35,709 bases of DNA. Source: JBBDWJ01 sp040902925. Lineage in GTDB: Bacteria > Acidobacteriota > Terriglobia > Bryobacterales > UBA6623. The notes beneath the pieces were generated by a model that saw nothing but the letters and a program-made list of their open reading frames with translations, ran no database searches and had not been told where the DNA came from. Position 1 is the first letter of the stretch, and each line of letters starts with the position of its first letter. The stretch is from the NCBI GenBank assembly GCA_040902925.1, contig JBBDWJ010000129.1:1-35709 (forward strand). The letters are read 5' to 3'. The position numbers and the translations under genes are program-made. Shown here piece after piece: positions 1 to 9,277 of this stretch.

Positions 1-1847
1 TGATCGCCGCGCATCTGGGCGGTGTGCTCGCGCAGCGGCTGCGCCTGCCGCGGACCCTGCTCGAGGTTTTCGACGAAGCTCGCGAACTCCTTGTTAGTGT
101 CGGCAAGCCGCCGGGCCCGGGTGCGCTCGGCGAGCGTACGGGCCTGTTCGCGCAAGGTGAGCTGAATCTGGGACAACATCTCGGCGTTGTCGCGAACTTC
201 CGCCTTGCCGCGCCCGTCGGATTCCTTCTTTTCCTTGATCAGGTTCCAGGTGGCCGCGAGGATTTCCTTCTGGCGGCGCGAGATTTCGTCCTGCCGCTCG
301 CCGCCTCCGCCCATGCCCCCGCCGCCCTGCTGCGACTGGTAGAACTCGCGCTCGAACGGCTGCACCTCGATGAAATACATGTCGGTCTGCACCGACGTCT
401 TGTGGTCTTTCGCCACGGCATAATACGTGACGATGTCGCCGGGTACGAGCTGCGGCTTGCCGGCCATGGTTCCACCCGGGGTACCCAGCTCTTCCAGAAA
501 AAAGGTGTGATCGGCGGCGGCCTGCTTGGACCCCGAAGCCTTCTTGAGCGGGACCGCCTGCGGCTCTCCGCCGTTGACCGAATAGTGAACTTCGAGCGAC
601 GCCAGGCCGAAATCATCGTTGGCTTCGAACTCGGCGACGACCTCTTCGATATTGGTGGCGCGCCAGTCGCGGCCGGGGCGCATCAGCTTCACCTCGGGCT
701 TGTTGTCGGGGACCATCGTGACGAAGAAGTCCTCGGTGAGGCGAACGGTTTCTCCCTGGTAGACGGCGCCCAGGTAATACTGCCCGTCCTTGCTGACGGT
801 GAGACGGCCATTGCTGGTGTCGCCGCTCGCGCGCAGCCCCTGCTGGTTGTCGTTAAGAACCAGAACGCCCTCGGGAAGCGGCTTATCGGTTTTGACCTCG
901 ATCTCGACTTCGGTTCCGTCGACGGCGCGAATGTCGCCGCCGGGGTCTTCGACGAGCTGCTCTAGGCCGCTCCATTTCGGATAGCTGTAGGTCAGCTTGA
1001 TGTTCTCGACATTCGGCATCTCGACGACCTGCACGTCGAAGCCGTCGCTGCGCACGCCCTCGGCGGCGATGTAATACTGCATGGGCTCGCGGACGCCCGC
1101 GAACAGAAACTCAAAACCGTTGCCTTCGACGCGGCGCTGCATGGGCGCTTCTTCCCACTGCATGCCACTTTCGAATTTCGCGAACAAGCGGGCGGCGCCC
1201 GGCTCGAAGCCGACCATCTCAGCGGTCACGGTGAGATCGGCGCCCTGCCGCATGGTGGTGCTTCCGGGCGTAACGACGATCTGATAGAGCGGCGCGTCGA
1301 CGGTCTTCAACCAGCCGCTCCATAACCGCGCCGTGCCGTAGCCCCAATACCCAGGACCGGAGCTGCCGAGCCACGCCAGAACGCCCACGGCAACCACACC
1401 CATGGCGGCGTAGGAGACAATGCGCTGCCAGGTCACGACGCGATCGACGGGAGCGGTTCCCGCGACGCGCATGGCGTCTTCGGCAAGCAACTCGAGCAGC
1501 GGAGTGGGCCGCTCGCGGCGCGAGGTCTCATCCAGAAAGGTCGAGACGCGGCCGTCAAAGGCGGGCACCGATTTTTCGAGCTGGCTGGCTGCGCGCCGGC
1601 GATTCAGGGCTCGCAACGGGAGGACAAGCAGCAGGACGATGGCGGCAATCACCGCGGCAAACAGCAGCGTCCGCGCGCTGATCACACTGCCGTCAGAAAA
1701 AGCGAAGCGGTTGGCGATGAAGACGCAGACAATGGTGGCGATCAGGGCAATCAGCGCCGCGCCGCCCAGTCCGCGGGAGGCGGTGGTCACACGAAGGCGG
1801 CGTCGAATCTGGTGCAGGTACTCTTGGAGATTCGCCGAGGAGTTCAC
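1..1847 (-). CDS. DUF4175-like large membrane protein, C-terminus cut by window edge
   Basis: An open frame of about 615 codons runs off the left edge. Seen: the N-terminus has two hydrophobic segments (about residues 27-45 and 60-78) and a third near 140-160, then a long extracytoplasmic part with Ig-like beta segments. Next come a Gly/Met/Gln-rich patch (QQGGGGMGGGGERQDE) and a charged helical region that is still open at base 1. This layout matches large DUF4175-type proteins that close MoxR/VWA operons. The start is a GTG at 1847, 7 bases after the stop of the upstream VWA gene, with GGGAGG about 8-10 bases before it. It is the last visible gene of the operon, probably a membrane partner of the MoxR/VWA proteins. 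The molecular role is unknown. The family name rests on architecture, so it is less sure than the existence of the gene. Confidence 0.8.
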   Translation of the reverse strand, partial: MNSSANLQEYLHQIRRRLRVTTASRGLGGAALIALIATIVCVFIANRFAFSDGSVISARTLLFAAVIAAIVLLLVLPLRALNRRRAASQLEKSVPAFDGRVSTFLDETSRRERPTPLLELLAEDAMRVAGTAPVDRVVTWQRIVSYAAMGVVAVGVLAWLGSSGPGYWGYGTARLWSGWLKTVDAPLYQIVVTPGSTTMRQGADLTVTAEMVGFEPGAARLFAKFESGMQWEEAPMQRRVEGNGFEFLFAGVREPMQYYIAAEGVRSDGFDVQVVEMPNVENIKLTYSYPKWSGLEQLVEDPGGDIRAVDGTEVEIEVKTDKPLPEGVLVLNDNQQGLRASGDTSNGRLTVSKDGQYYLGAVYQGETVRLTEDFFVTMVPDNKPEVKLMRPGRDWRATNIEEVVAEFEANDDFGLASLEVHYSVNGGEPQAVPLKKASGSKQAAADHTFFLEELGTPGGTMAGKPQLVPGDIVTYYAVAKDHKTSVQTDMYFIEVQPFEREFYQSQQGGGGMGGGGERQDEISRRQKEILAATWNLIKEKKESDGRGKAEVRDNAEMLSQIQLTLREQARTLAERTRARRLADTNKEFASFVENLEQGPRQAQPLREHTAQMRGD

Positions 1848-1851
1848 GCTT

Positions 1852-3870
1852 CTAGACCTCCCGCTGAACTTTAAGGTGCCAATTTCCTAGTATTGATTCT
1901 ATCAGCAGCGCCAAAACGAGCAAGACGAGAATCAGGCGCCAGATACGGAGCGGCGGCGGCTTCAGGGCCGACTCGCTGGCCATCGCTTCGCGAATGTCTT
2001 CGTGCTCCCGCCCGGTGGCCTTCCACAACGCCAGCGTGTCGGTTTCCATGGGCCGCAAGTTGGATTCGCGCGCGTCAGGATTGACCGCCACCAGCTCAGT
2101 CAGGCCCGGCCGCCGCAGCTCGTAGAAACCTAGCTGTGTCAGCGGCAGCATCTGCTCGGTCAGCGATTCGGTCAACGACAGGGCCCGCTCGCCCTGGGGG
2201 TCGAAAGCCTGCACCGTCGAGGCGGCCGTGCGGCGGCGCCGCAGCTCGAGCACGGAATCGACAACCGCCTGGGCCGCGCCTTCTTCCATGTCGGACAGAT
2301 AAGTGGCGGTTTCGGCTACAAACGGCACGAACACGGGGTGCACCGGCAGATCGTTCCAAACGTTGTCGAGCGAAGATGCGAACAGGATCAAGCGGCCCTC
2401 GCCGAGCTTCTGCTCGACCAGCAGCGGCGAGCCATCGGAGAGGCGCATGAGCACCTCGTCGCTTTCGGTGGTCCACAGCAGCGCGTGGCGGAAGAATTTC
2501 ACGCCGCGCAGGCGCTCGACGTGTCCTAGCGCCGGATGCGATGCCTCGACTTCACCGGCAAGCTGAAAGCGGGCGGTCGAGCCGCCCGTGGCGCGCGGCA
2601 GCTCGATACGCAGCGAGCTGAGCGGCGCCTTGCCTTCAGCGGCGGTCTTCGGGCCGACGGCGATAAACACCGAGCCGCCCGACTGCACATACTTTTCGAG
2701 ACGGCTGCCGAAGGTCGACGACAGCGGAGCGATATCGGAGAGCACTACCAGCGCGTAGCGATCGGGAACGATGCGGTCGGCCTCGCCGGGCGAAAGGCTT
2801 TCGACTCCGAAGACCGCTTCGGACGAAGCGTCGAGAGCGGCGCGATAGTAGAGCACGTCGCGCTGGCGGCGATCCGAGGTGACGAACAGAATCGGTTCAG
2901 GGTCGCTGTTGTCGATGGTGACAAGCCGCTTGTCGTCGATCGGAAGCTCGTCGGCGGGTTCGAGCACGACCTCGACGCGGCTGTGCCCTTTGGGCGCGTC
3001 GAAGCCCTCGAACTTGGCCGTGGCGCGGCCTCCGGCCGGCACCTTGATTGTCTCAGTGGCGACACGCTGGCCGTTCAACAGCAGAGTGACGCGCTTCTCC
3101 GTCTCGGCGGGAGCGAAGCCGGCGATGGTCGCCTCAAGACGAGCCTTGCGCGCGCCGAACAGGCGCGTCGTGCCCTTGACGCTTTCGACCGCCCAGTTCG
3201 CGGCGTTCGGATCGGCGATGTTGTGCGGCGTCATCAGCGCGGCGGTCGGCAGAGTCAGATCGGAGAAACGGCCCGGCATCGCGGTCTGCTGGAAATCGGA
3301 AATCAGGTGCACCTCGACCGGCAGTTCGCGTTCGGCGGCGAGGCTGCGCACGGCTTCGGCCACTTCACCGAAGGAATTACGCGAAGAGCTGGGCTTGAGC
3401 GTGGCGATGGCGTTTTTGAGCTCCGTTTGATCGGCGCTGATCGAGGTCAGCACCTGCACGCCCGGTCCGTTGGAGATGATCTGCGCGCGATCGCCGCCCT
3501 CCATGCCGTCGATGATGCCTTCGGCTTCCGCCACGGCGCGCTGCCAGCGGTCGCCGTAGTTCATGCTGAGCGAGGTATCGATAACGACCAGGTGCAGGGT
3601 CGCGATACGGCCCAGAACGGCGGCCGGCGGCTGGTCCCAGACGGGCTTCGAGAACGCCAGCGCCAGCAGAATCAGTAGCGCCAGGCGGCTGGCCAGCAAC
3701 AGCAGGTAGCGGAGCTTGCGCTCTTTGAGCGAGCTTTGCTGCCGTTTCTCCATGAACATCAACGAGCTGAAAGGCAGCTTGACGGGATTCTGGCGCTGCA
3801 ACAGGTGCAGCCAAAGCGGCAACCCTACCGCCAGGGCGCCCGCGAGAAACCATGGAGAAAGCAGCGACAT
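1852..3870 (-). CDS. BatA-type membrane protein with VWA domain
   Basis: 672 aa. The N-terminus (MSLLSPWFLAGALAVGLPLW, then a Leu/Pro-rich stretch to about residue 40) is the typical BatA leader, a first membrane helix. A second helix lies at about 57-75. A von Willebrand A domain follows, with the metal-site motif DTSLSM at residues 98-103. The middle part is Ig-like and amidotransferase-like, and a final helix sits at about 648-667, just before the C-terminus. The family acts at the inner membrane with MoxR ATPases and DUF58 proteins. The ATG lies 3 bases after the DUF58 stop (TAA at 3874-3876), with AGAGAAG upstream, so translation is probably coupled. The substrate or partner complex is unknown. 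Confidence 0.9.
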   Translation of the reverse strand: MSLLSPWFLAGALAVGLPLWLHLLQRQNPVKLPFSSLMFMEKRQQSSLKERKLRYLLLLASRLALLILLALAFSKPVWDQPPAAVLGRIATLHLVVIDTSLSMNYGDRWQRAVAEAEGIIDGMEGGDRAQIISNGPGVQVLTSISADQTELKNAIATLKPSSSRNSFGEVAEAVRSLAAERELPVEVHLISDFQQTAMPGRFSDLTLPTAALMTPHNIADPNAANWAVESVKGTTRLFGARKARLEATIAGFAPAETEKRVTLLLNGQRVATETIKVPAGGRATAKFEGFDAPKGHSRVEVVLEPADELPIDDKRLVTIDNSDPEPILFVTSDRRQRDVLYYRAALDASSEAVFGVESLSPGEADRIVPDRYALVVLSDIAPLSSTFGSRLEKYVQSGGSVFIAVGPKTAAEGKAPLSSLRIELPRATGGSTARFQLAGEVEASHPALGHVERLRGVKFFRHALLWTTESDEVLMRLSDGSPLLVEQKLGEGRLILFASSLDNVWNDLPVHPVFVPFVAETATYLSDMEEGAAQAVVDSVLELRRRRTAASTVQAFDPQGERALSLTESLTEQMLPLTQLGFYELRRPGLTELVAVNPDARESNLRPMETDTLALWKATGREHEDIREAMASESALKPPPLRIWRLILVLLVLALLIESILGNWHLKVQREV

Positions 3871-3873
3871 AAG

Positions 3874-4764
3874 TTATCGTCTTCTCTGCCGGAACAACAG
3901 ATACTCGCGCAACGCCAGATCGAGCGGCTGGGATGTGTCGAGCAAAATATAGTCGGCGCCGATGCCCTGCGCTTTGTGCTTCATGGCCTCGGAATGCTCC
4001 CGGATGCGCTTGCCATATTCTTTGCGCGCGTATTCGGCGGAAACTTCGAGCTGGTCGCCCGTTTCCATATCTTCGAGCAGCGTCGATTCACCGAAGCTCG
4101 GCTCGATCTCGGCCGGATCAAGGATGTGGAAGAAAGCCATGTCGTTGCCACGATAGGCGAGCGGCCGGACGGCTTTCACGACCGCTTCGGGATCGGCGTA
4201 AAAATCGGAGATCACGGCCACCATGCCGCGATGGCTCAGATGCTGCTGAAAATGCTCGAAGGGCAGCTCGATGTTCGTCGTCGTCGCCGGCTCGGCGTGT
4301 TCGAGTAGATGCAGCAGGGCGAACAGGTGCCCGGGCCGCGTCGAAGGCGGCCGGTAGGAGCGCACTTTGTTGTCGAAGATGATCAGCCCGGCGGCGTCAT
4401 GCTGGCGGATCGAAAGATAAGACAGCGCGCTGGCCAGAAACCGTGCGTACTGAATTTTGCTGACACCGTGAGAGCCGAAACCCATCGACGCACTGGCGTC
4501 GAACAGGATCATCAGGTGGGTGTTGGTCTCCCCGAGGTAGCGCTTGATGTAGGTGCGGTCGGTGCGCGAATAAACGTTCCAGTCGATGAAGCGCGGGTCG
4601 TCACCCTGCACGTAGGGACGGTATTCGGCGAATTCGAGGCTGAAGCCGTACTGCGGCGAGCGATGCAGACCCGTCAGAAAGCCATCGACTACCGTCCGCG
4701 CCACCAGCTCCAGGTTGGATAACCCGCCCAGCAGCTTCGGATCGAGTAGTGTCTGGATCGCCAT
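3874..4764 (-). CDS. DUF58 domain protein (VWA-like MoxR partner)
   Basis: 296 aa with no signal peptide. It carries the DUF58 signature around residues 45-80: RPYVQGDDPR, FIDWNVYSRT and IKRYLGE, followed by the VWA-like metal site DASASM at 89-94. Length and motif order are normal for the family. DUF58 proteins nearly always sit next to a MoxR ATPase, as here, and are thought to act as adaptors binding protein substrates through the metal site. The gene starts 83 bases after the MoxR stop and ends 3 bases before the BatA-type VWA gene. The family is certain from motifs and context; the cellular role is only inferred. Confidence 0.93.
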   Translation of the reverse strand: MAIQTLLDPKLLGGLSNLELVARTVVDGFLTGLHRSPQYGFSLEFAEYRPYVQGDDPRFIDWNVYSRTDRTYIKRYLGETNTHLMILFDASASMGFGSHGVSKIQYARFLASALSYLSIRQHDAAGLIIFDNKVRSYRPPSTRPGHLFALLHLLEHAEPATTTNIELPFEHFQQHLSHRGMVAVISDFYADPEAVVKAVRPLAYRGNDMAFFHILDPAEIEPSFGESTLLEDMETGDQLEVSAEYARKEYGKRIREHSEAMKHKAQGIGADYILLDTSQPLDLALREYLLFRQRRR

Positions 4765-4847
4765 TCGTTACATCACCGCGAAAGCACCCCCCTGGCAACG
4801 GGCCAGGAGTATTCGATCCCCGCCGGCGAAATCGGCCCGCGATCGCC

Positions 4848-5894
4848 TCAGGCGCGGTGGACCTTGGCCGGGCGCTCGACAAGCAGCTTCGTCAAAATGT
4901 CGTCCACGTTGAGCCCGTCCGACTCGGCATGGAAATTCGTCAGTACGCGGTGGCGCAACACAGGCAACACCAGCGCCTGAATGTCTTCCACGGTGACGTG
5001 ATAGCGGTTGGCCATCAAGGCGCGCGCCTTGGCGGCCAGCACCAGAAACTGCGTGGCTCGCACGCTGGCGCCGTAGTTCACATACTTGCGAATGAGCTCT
5101 GGCGCAAGCGGATCGCGCGGCCTGGTGGAGCGCACCAGCTCGACCGCGTAGCGCACGACGTCTTCGGAAATCGGCACCTGGCGCACCAACCGCTGATACT
5201 GCAGAATTTCCTCGGCCGTGGTGCAGGGTTCGACCGGCGGCAGCGGGTCGCCCGTGTTGCGGTTCACTACGGCGATTTCGTCGTCGGAGGTGAGGTAGTC
5301 GAGAACCACGTTAAATAGAAAACGGTCGAGCTGCGCTTCGGGCAGCGTGTAAGTTCCTTCGAGCTCGATCGGGTTCTGCGTCGCGAGAACAAAAAACGGC
5401 GGCGCAAGGTTGTAGGTGTTGCCGCGTACGGTGACGCTCAACTCCTGCATGGCTTCGAGCAGCGCGGCCTGCGTTTTGGGAGGCGTGCGGTTGACTTCGT
5501 CGGCCAGCAGCACGTTGGTGAAGATCGGCCCTTCGACGAAGGTCCACTTGCGGTGGCCGGTAGTGACGTCTTCTTCGATGATGTCGGTGCCGGTGACGTC
5601 GGTGGGCATCAGGTCGGGCGTGAACTGAATGCGCTTGAATTTCAAGCCGAGCGCGGTCGCGAGCGTCCTGACCAGCAGCGTTTTGGCCGTGCCGGGCATA
5701 CCAGTGATCAGGCAGTGGCCGCCGACCAGCAACGTCATCAGCAGGTGCTCGACAACTTCGTCCTGCCCGATGATGATGCGGCGGACCTGATCGACGATGC
5801 GCTTTTGTTGATCGTGAAAGGACTGCACGAGCTGGCGGGAAACGTCGAGTTCGGGACGGTCCGATCCGGTGGGTGGTGTGATACCAAGGCTCAT
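4848..5894 (-). CDS. MoxR-family AAA+ ATPase
   Basis: 348 aa from the ATG at 5894. Seen: Walker A GMPGTAKT (about residues 65-72), Walker B LLADEVNR (129-136), sensor-1 ATQNP (171-175) and the MoxR stretch GTYTLPEAQLDRFLF. The C-terminal lid includes VRATQ and HRVLTNF. MoxR ATPases are chaperone-like and act with VWA proteins to insert cofactors or assemble complexes; the next gene is the DUF58 partner. The frame can be extended to a TTG at 5930, but the ATG at 5894 has GGAAGTG placed 5-8 bases before it and gives the usual family length, so I prefer it. A 70-base gap separates it from the TPR/peptidase gene upstream. Confidence 0.95.
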   Translation of the reverse strand: MSLGITPPTGSDRPELDVSRQLVQSFHDQQKRIVDQVRRIIIGQDEVVEHLLMTLLVGGHCLITGMPGTAKTLLVRTLATALGLKFKRIQFTPDLMPTDVTGTDIIEEDVTTGHRKWTFVEGPIFTNVLLADEVNRTPPKTQAALLEAMQELSVTVRGNTYNLAPPFFVLATQNPIELEGTYTLPEAQLDRFLFNVVLDYLTSDDEIAVVNRNTGDPLPPVEPCTTAEEILQYQRLVRQVPISEDVVRYAVELVRSTRPRDPLAPELIRKYVNYGASVRATQFLVLAAKARALMANRYHVTVEDIQALVLPVLRHRVLTNFHAESDGLNVDDILTKLLVERPAKVHRA

Positions 5895-5964
5895 TTCACT
5901 TCCGTATGCTTCAGTTTCCGTAAGCGTCAATTCCGTTTTGCGTCAATTCCGCGGGGCCATTCCG

Positions 5965-8313
5965 TTATTGGGCCGTCGTCTCCAGCAGCAACTTCTGCGC
6001 CGGACGGAAGCTCGGCGCCGCCTCCAACGCCAACAATAAATGGCGGCGCATCTTGTCGCGATCTTTCATCTTATGATAGGCGCGCGCCAAGTTGTAGTGA
6101 GCATCGGCTTTGTCGAGGGGATTCATCGCCAACAGCACTTCCAGCTCGCGCACGGCCGCGGGCAGGTCGTCTTCTTCCAGGAACCAGCCGCCCAGCTTGC
6201 GATGCAGCTCGGCGTCATTCGGCGCAATGTAAAGCAATCCTTCGAGCGCTTCGATAGCCTCCGAGCGCCGCCCGAGTTCATCGAGCAGCCCGGCTAGCTG
6301 CTTGATCGATTCCGGGCTCTTGCCGCCTTGCTGCTGGTAGGCCTGCAATTGTGCGGCGGCGGCGCGCTTGTCGCCCTGCTCGACGTAGGCTTCGGCCAGG
6401 GTCACATAAGGGTTGCCGCCCTCGACGAAATCGGGAAACAGGCCGATCGCCTCTTTCGCCGGCTCGATGACGTCGGCCCAATTTTTAGCTTTCGCGGCTT
6501 CGACGGCCTTTTTCATTGCGGCGCGCCATTGGGGCAGCGCTTCGACCTTCTCGCCGAGCATGTCGTCGATATACGCGGCGAATTGTTTGTCGAACTCCTC
6601 GGCGGAGACATCGAGCACCTGCTGAATGTTGTCGGCGGTCGATTTATTTTGGGCGTAGCCTTTCAGCAGCTCGACCAGGCTTTCGACGCCCCACTCCTCG
6701 TCAATCATCTTGCAGACTAGGCCGGCCTGAAAGTACGAGATCGCTATCTGATTGGGATAGCGCGGGCGCACGAAGCCCTTGTCGAGCTCGGCGACCGGCA
6801 ACAGCTTGCCTTCCTTCACGGCTTCGAGGAAGTCGGGGCTGACCTGCTCGCCCCAGCTCGCGTCAGCCTCCCATTCCTCGTACGTCGAGATGCCTTCGCT
6901 GAACCAGCGCGGCACCAGGTGATTGGTCGCTTCGAGCGTGAACACATGGGCGAGCTCGTGCCACAGCGTCGTGCCCCAGTGGAACGTACCGGGGGCGCGC
7001 CCCGAGGGGCTGTCCATGGCGATGACATAGCCAAAGGTGACGCCAAGCAGTCCCAGACCCGGCATGCCCATGGTGCGGACCGCAAAGTCGTCGTGATCGG
7101 GATACATCTCGATCTGTACCGGCCGCTCGGGCTGAAATCCATACTTTTCGGCGAACGTCGCGATGCTGCGTTCGGCCAGTTCGGTGGCGTAGGGGCGCAG
7201 CACGGCGGCTTCTTCTTTGTGGAGCTTCAGGATCACCTTGGGCTTGTCGATCGCCGCTTCCATCTGCTCGCGCGTGCCGAGGGCGACGTTGTCGTGATTC
7301 GAGAAGGTTTCGAAGTTGGCCAAGCTATCCAGCAACCGCAGCGTGTTGACGGTTGTGAGGCTGTAGGGGTCGCCCTTGAAGGCGATTTCGAGATGCTGGC
7401 GGCCCTCGCGCTCCTGCCCTTCGCGCAACAGGTTGACCGAAAGCTCGGCGTGCGCCTCCCACAGCGTCGGTTCGACCTCGACGGCCTTGCTGTAAAGCTC
7501 GACCGCTTCGCGATAGCGCCGCGTGATGACATAGAAATGCGCTGGCGTGGCGTAGATGCTGCCGTCGTGGGGGTTGTAGTCGAGAGCGCGCTTGGTCCAC
7601 TCGCTGTTGGTGTTGCCGCGCAGCAAGTCGAGCGACGCCTTGAGGGCGTAGGCGTCGAGCGGGGACACGGCAAGCTGCTTGGCCTTCTCAAGCGCCGTGT
7701 CGAGCTGCTTGTCGGCCGTGTCGTAATCGTGTTCCTCGAGCGCCATGCGGGCCCACAGCAGGTAACCCTCGACCTGTTCCGGCACGGCCTCCACTGCTTG
7801 TTTGACCAGCTCGAGCGCTTTACCCTCGAAACGCCCACCAACGACGGTGGCCATGCCGAGCTTCGCCGGCGCGTGGTCCTCATCGAGCTTCAGCGCTTCC
7901 TGGAACAGCTTCGCGCCTTCGCCTTCGTTGTGCGTGGTCAGGAACAAAAAGCCCCAGCGCACGCGCAGGTCGGGGTTTTCGGGCTGCGCTTTGACGGCGT
8001 CGCGGAACAGCTCGTTGGCGCGCTTGTAGTCGTCGAGGGCCCAATAGGCCTCGGCCTGAACAGCCGGGTCGGTGGTCGAATCGATCAGCGCCACGTAACA
8101 ACCGCGCGCTTCGGTTCGCCGGCCGCGGTCCATGTGGTCGTCGCAGGGCTTGAGGGTTTCGCTGCGCTTGCCAAGTGCTTGGTCGTAGGCGGCGAGAGGT
8201 GTGGTCGTGACCAGCGCGGCGGCCAACAGCCCCAAGCACAATGCGAGGGCCGGAAGCGCCAGCCGCAGCCTGCGGGACCGGGCGCGGGGAGTCGTCGATG
8301 GCAACACATTCAT
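5965..8313 (-). CDS. Secreted TPR protein with HExxH gluzincin (peptidase MA-like) domain
   Basis: 782 aa from the ATG at 8313. The N-terminus is a classic signal peptide: an Arg-rich n-region, a Leu/Ala core, and cleavage near TPLAA/YDQ. Then follow TPR helices (about residues 50-330), a metallopeptidase-like domain with HELAH at 452-456 and a glutamate in WFSEG at 473 (HExxH plus downstream E, the gluzincin zinc site), and further TPR repeats to the C-terminus (about 610-780). It is probably a periplasmic zinc peptidase or peptidase-derived binding protein. An alternative ATG at 8385 would overlap the upstream gene by 23 bases and put 24 polar residues before the signal peptide. Neither start has a good ribosome binding site. 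Its place between the caspase-like gene and moxR is unusual. Confidence 0.9.
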   Translation of the reverse strand: MNVLPSTTPRARSRRLRLALPALALCLGLLAAALVTTTPLAAYDQALGKRSETLKPCDDHMDRGRRTEARGCYVALIDSTTDPAVQAEAYWALDDYKRANELFRDAVKAQPENPDLRVRWGFLFLTTHNEGEGAKLFQEALKLDEDHAPAKLGMATVVGGRFEGKALELVKQAVEAVPEQVEGYLLWARMALEEHDYDTADKQLDTALEKAKQLAVSPLDAYALKASLDLLRGNTNSEWTKRALDYNPHDGSIYATPAHFYVITRRYREAVELYSKAVEVEPTLWEAHAELSVNLLREGQEREGRQHLEIAFKGDPYSLTTVNTLRLLDSLANFETFSNHDNVALGTREQMEAAIDKPKVILKLHKEEAAVLRPYATELAERSIATFAEKYGFQPERPVQIEMYPDHDDFAVRTMGMPGLGLLGVTFGYVIAMDSPSGRAPGTFHWGTTLWHELAHVFTLEATNHLVPRWFSEGISTYEEWEADASWGEQVSPDFLEAVKEGKLLPVAELDKGFVRPRYPNQIAISYFQAGLVCKMIDEEWGVESLVELLKGYAQNKSTADNIQQVLDVSAEEFDKQFAAYIDDMLGEKVEALPQWRAAMKKAVEAAKAKNWADVIEPAKEAIGLFPDFVEGGNPYVTLAEAYVEQGDKRAAAAQLQAYQQQGGKSPESIKQLAGLLDELGRRSEAIEALEGLLYIAPNDAELHRKLGGWFLEEDDLPAAVRELEVLLAMNPLDKADAHYNLARAYHKMKDRDKMRRHLLLALEAAPSFRPAQKLLLETTAQ

Positions 8314-8362
8314 TGCTGGTAATCCAGGCGCCGTCTCACTAGACGCCGCTCGAGCCGGCTCG

Positions 8363-9277
8363 TTAGGGCTGCCCAAGCGCGTCATCGATTTTCGTCTGCA
8401 ACTGCGCCAGCTCGATCAGCACCTTTTGCAGTTCATCGAAGTACTGCTGCTCGGCCATCGACTCCTTGCGCAGCTTGAGCGCGCCGACCTGCTGCTCGAG
8501 CGCTTCGCGGCGGGCCATCATCTCGCGGGTGGCCGGATCGGCTGCCGCTTCCAATGCCTTGCCCAGCCGGGCGAGCGTGAAGCTGCCGGCTAGTTCGCCT
8601 TCCATGCGCGAATGCTCGGTCGCCAAACGCATCTCGCTCTCGTAAAAATCCTTGACCTTGCGCTCGGCGTAGGTGTACGCCTCCTGCGCGGTGATCGACT
8701 CGCTCTTGTCGGTATCGGCTTCGGCGCTTGCCAGGGCCTCCACAAAGAACTGGGCGAACGTCGTCGCTGTACGTTCGCGCCCGTTCTTGGTCGCCGCAAC
8801 CACAACCCGCTTGTCCGACTTCCACAGCTCCATCACGGCGCCGCTGGCGCTCGTCGTGTTGACGACCAACTGCCGCTCGGCGGGCACGCCTTCGAACAAA
8901 ACTCTTAGACGCTCGCCGGTGATATCGGGGCCGGGAACATTCAGTTTGTAGTCGTAGCCGTCGTAGCTGCCATGCCCGAGCAGGACAACGGCCAGGGAAT
9001 CCTCCGGCGCAACGTCTTTTTTCAAACGTGCGAACAGCTCTTCGATCGCCTTGCGGGTCGCCGCCTCGCCGCTCAACGCGTGCACCAGCGACGCATCGCC
9101 GGCATTGCGGCGGGCGACTTTTTCGAGCTCCTTCACCTGCTCGGCGAAGCGCTTCTCATAGAGCGGCTCGCCGCCCAGACCGCTGAGGATGACGAAGTGA
9201 GTGCGGCTGGAAGGCAACGTTTCCGCGGGCAAGCCGGGAACCAGGGCGAGCAGCAGCAGACATGCCAGCCGCGTCAC
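8363..9277 (-). CDS. Caspase-like (C13/C14 fold) secreted protein lacking the catalytic Cys, with EF-hand-like loop
   Basis: 304 aa from a GTG at 9277 that overlaps the stop of the upstream VWA gene (GTGA). This start gives a compact signal peptide (MTRLACLLLLALVPGLPA). Upstream ATGs at 9307 and 9358 overlap the neighbour further and put extra residues before the hydrophobic core. Seen: caspase-type His motif LLGHGSYDG (His at about 102); NTTSASGA at 140-147, where active caspases and C13 peptidases have a Cys; VVVAATKNGRERTAT; then DTDKSESITAQE at 188-199, which fits the 12-residue EF-hand calcium loop; and a charged coiled coil at about 248-300. The fold call comes from motifs. I infer it is not a Cys protease and may be a calcium-responsive binding or scaffold protein. 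Confidence 0.85.
   Translation of the reverse strand: MTRLACLLLLALVPGLPAETLPSSRTHFVILSGLGGEPLYEKRFAEQVKELEKVARRNAGDASLVHALSGEAATRKAIEELFARLKKDVAPEDSLAVVLLGHGSYDGYDYKLNVPGPDITGERLRVLFEGVPAERQLVVNTTSASGAVMELWKSDKRVVVAATKNGRERTATTFAQFFVEALASAEADTDKSESITAQEAYTYAERKVKDFYESEMRLATEHSRMEGELAGSFTLARLGKALEAAADPATREMMARREALEQQVGALKLRKESMAEQQYFDELQKVLIELAQLQTKIDDALGQP

Noticed and set aside
24..965. Long open plus-strand frame opposite the DUF4175-like gene
   Set aside because: It is the complement of a minus-strand gene with membrane helices and family resemblance. Its own product has no domain, and open antisense frames are common in GC-rich DNA.
2536..3678. 380-codon plus-strand frame opposite the BatA-type VWA gene
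   Set aside because: The minus frame carries the BatA leader and VWA metal site; the plus frame gives a composition typical of antisense translation.
5925..5951. Direct repeat CGTCAATTCCG with 16-base period before the MoxR start
   Set aside because: Only two copies; it may be chance or a small duplication. It was considered as an operator but has no other support.
6919..8322. 467-codon plus-strand frame opposite the TPR/peptidase gene
   Set aside because: The minus strand has a signal peptide, TPRs and HELAH; the plus frame matches nothing.
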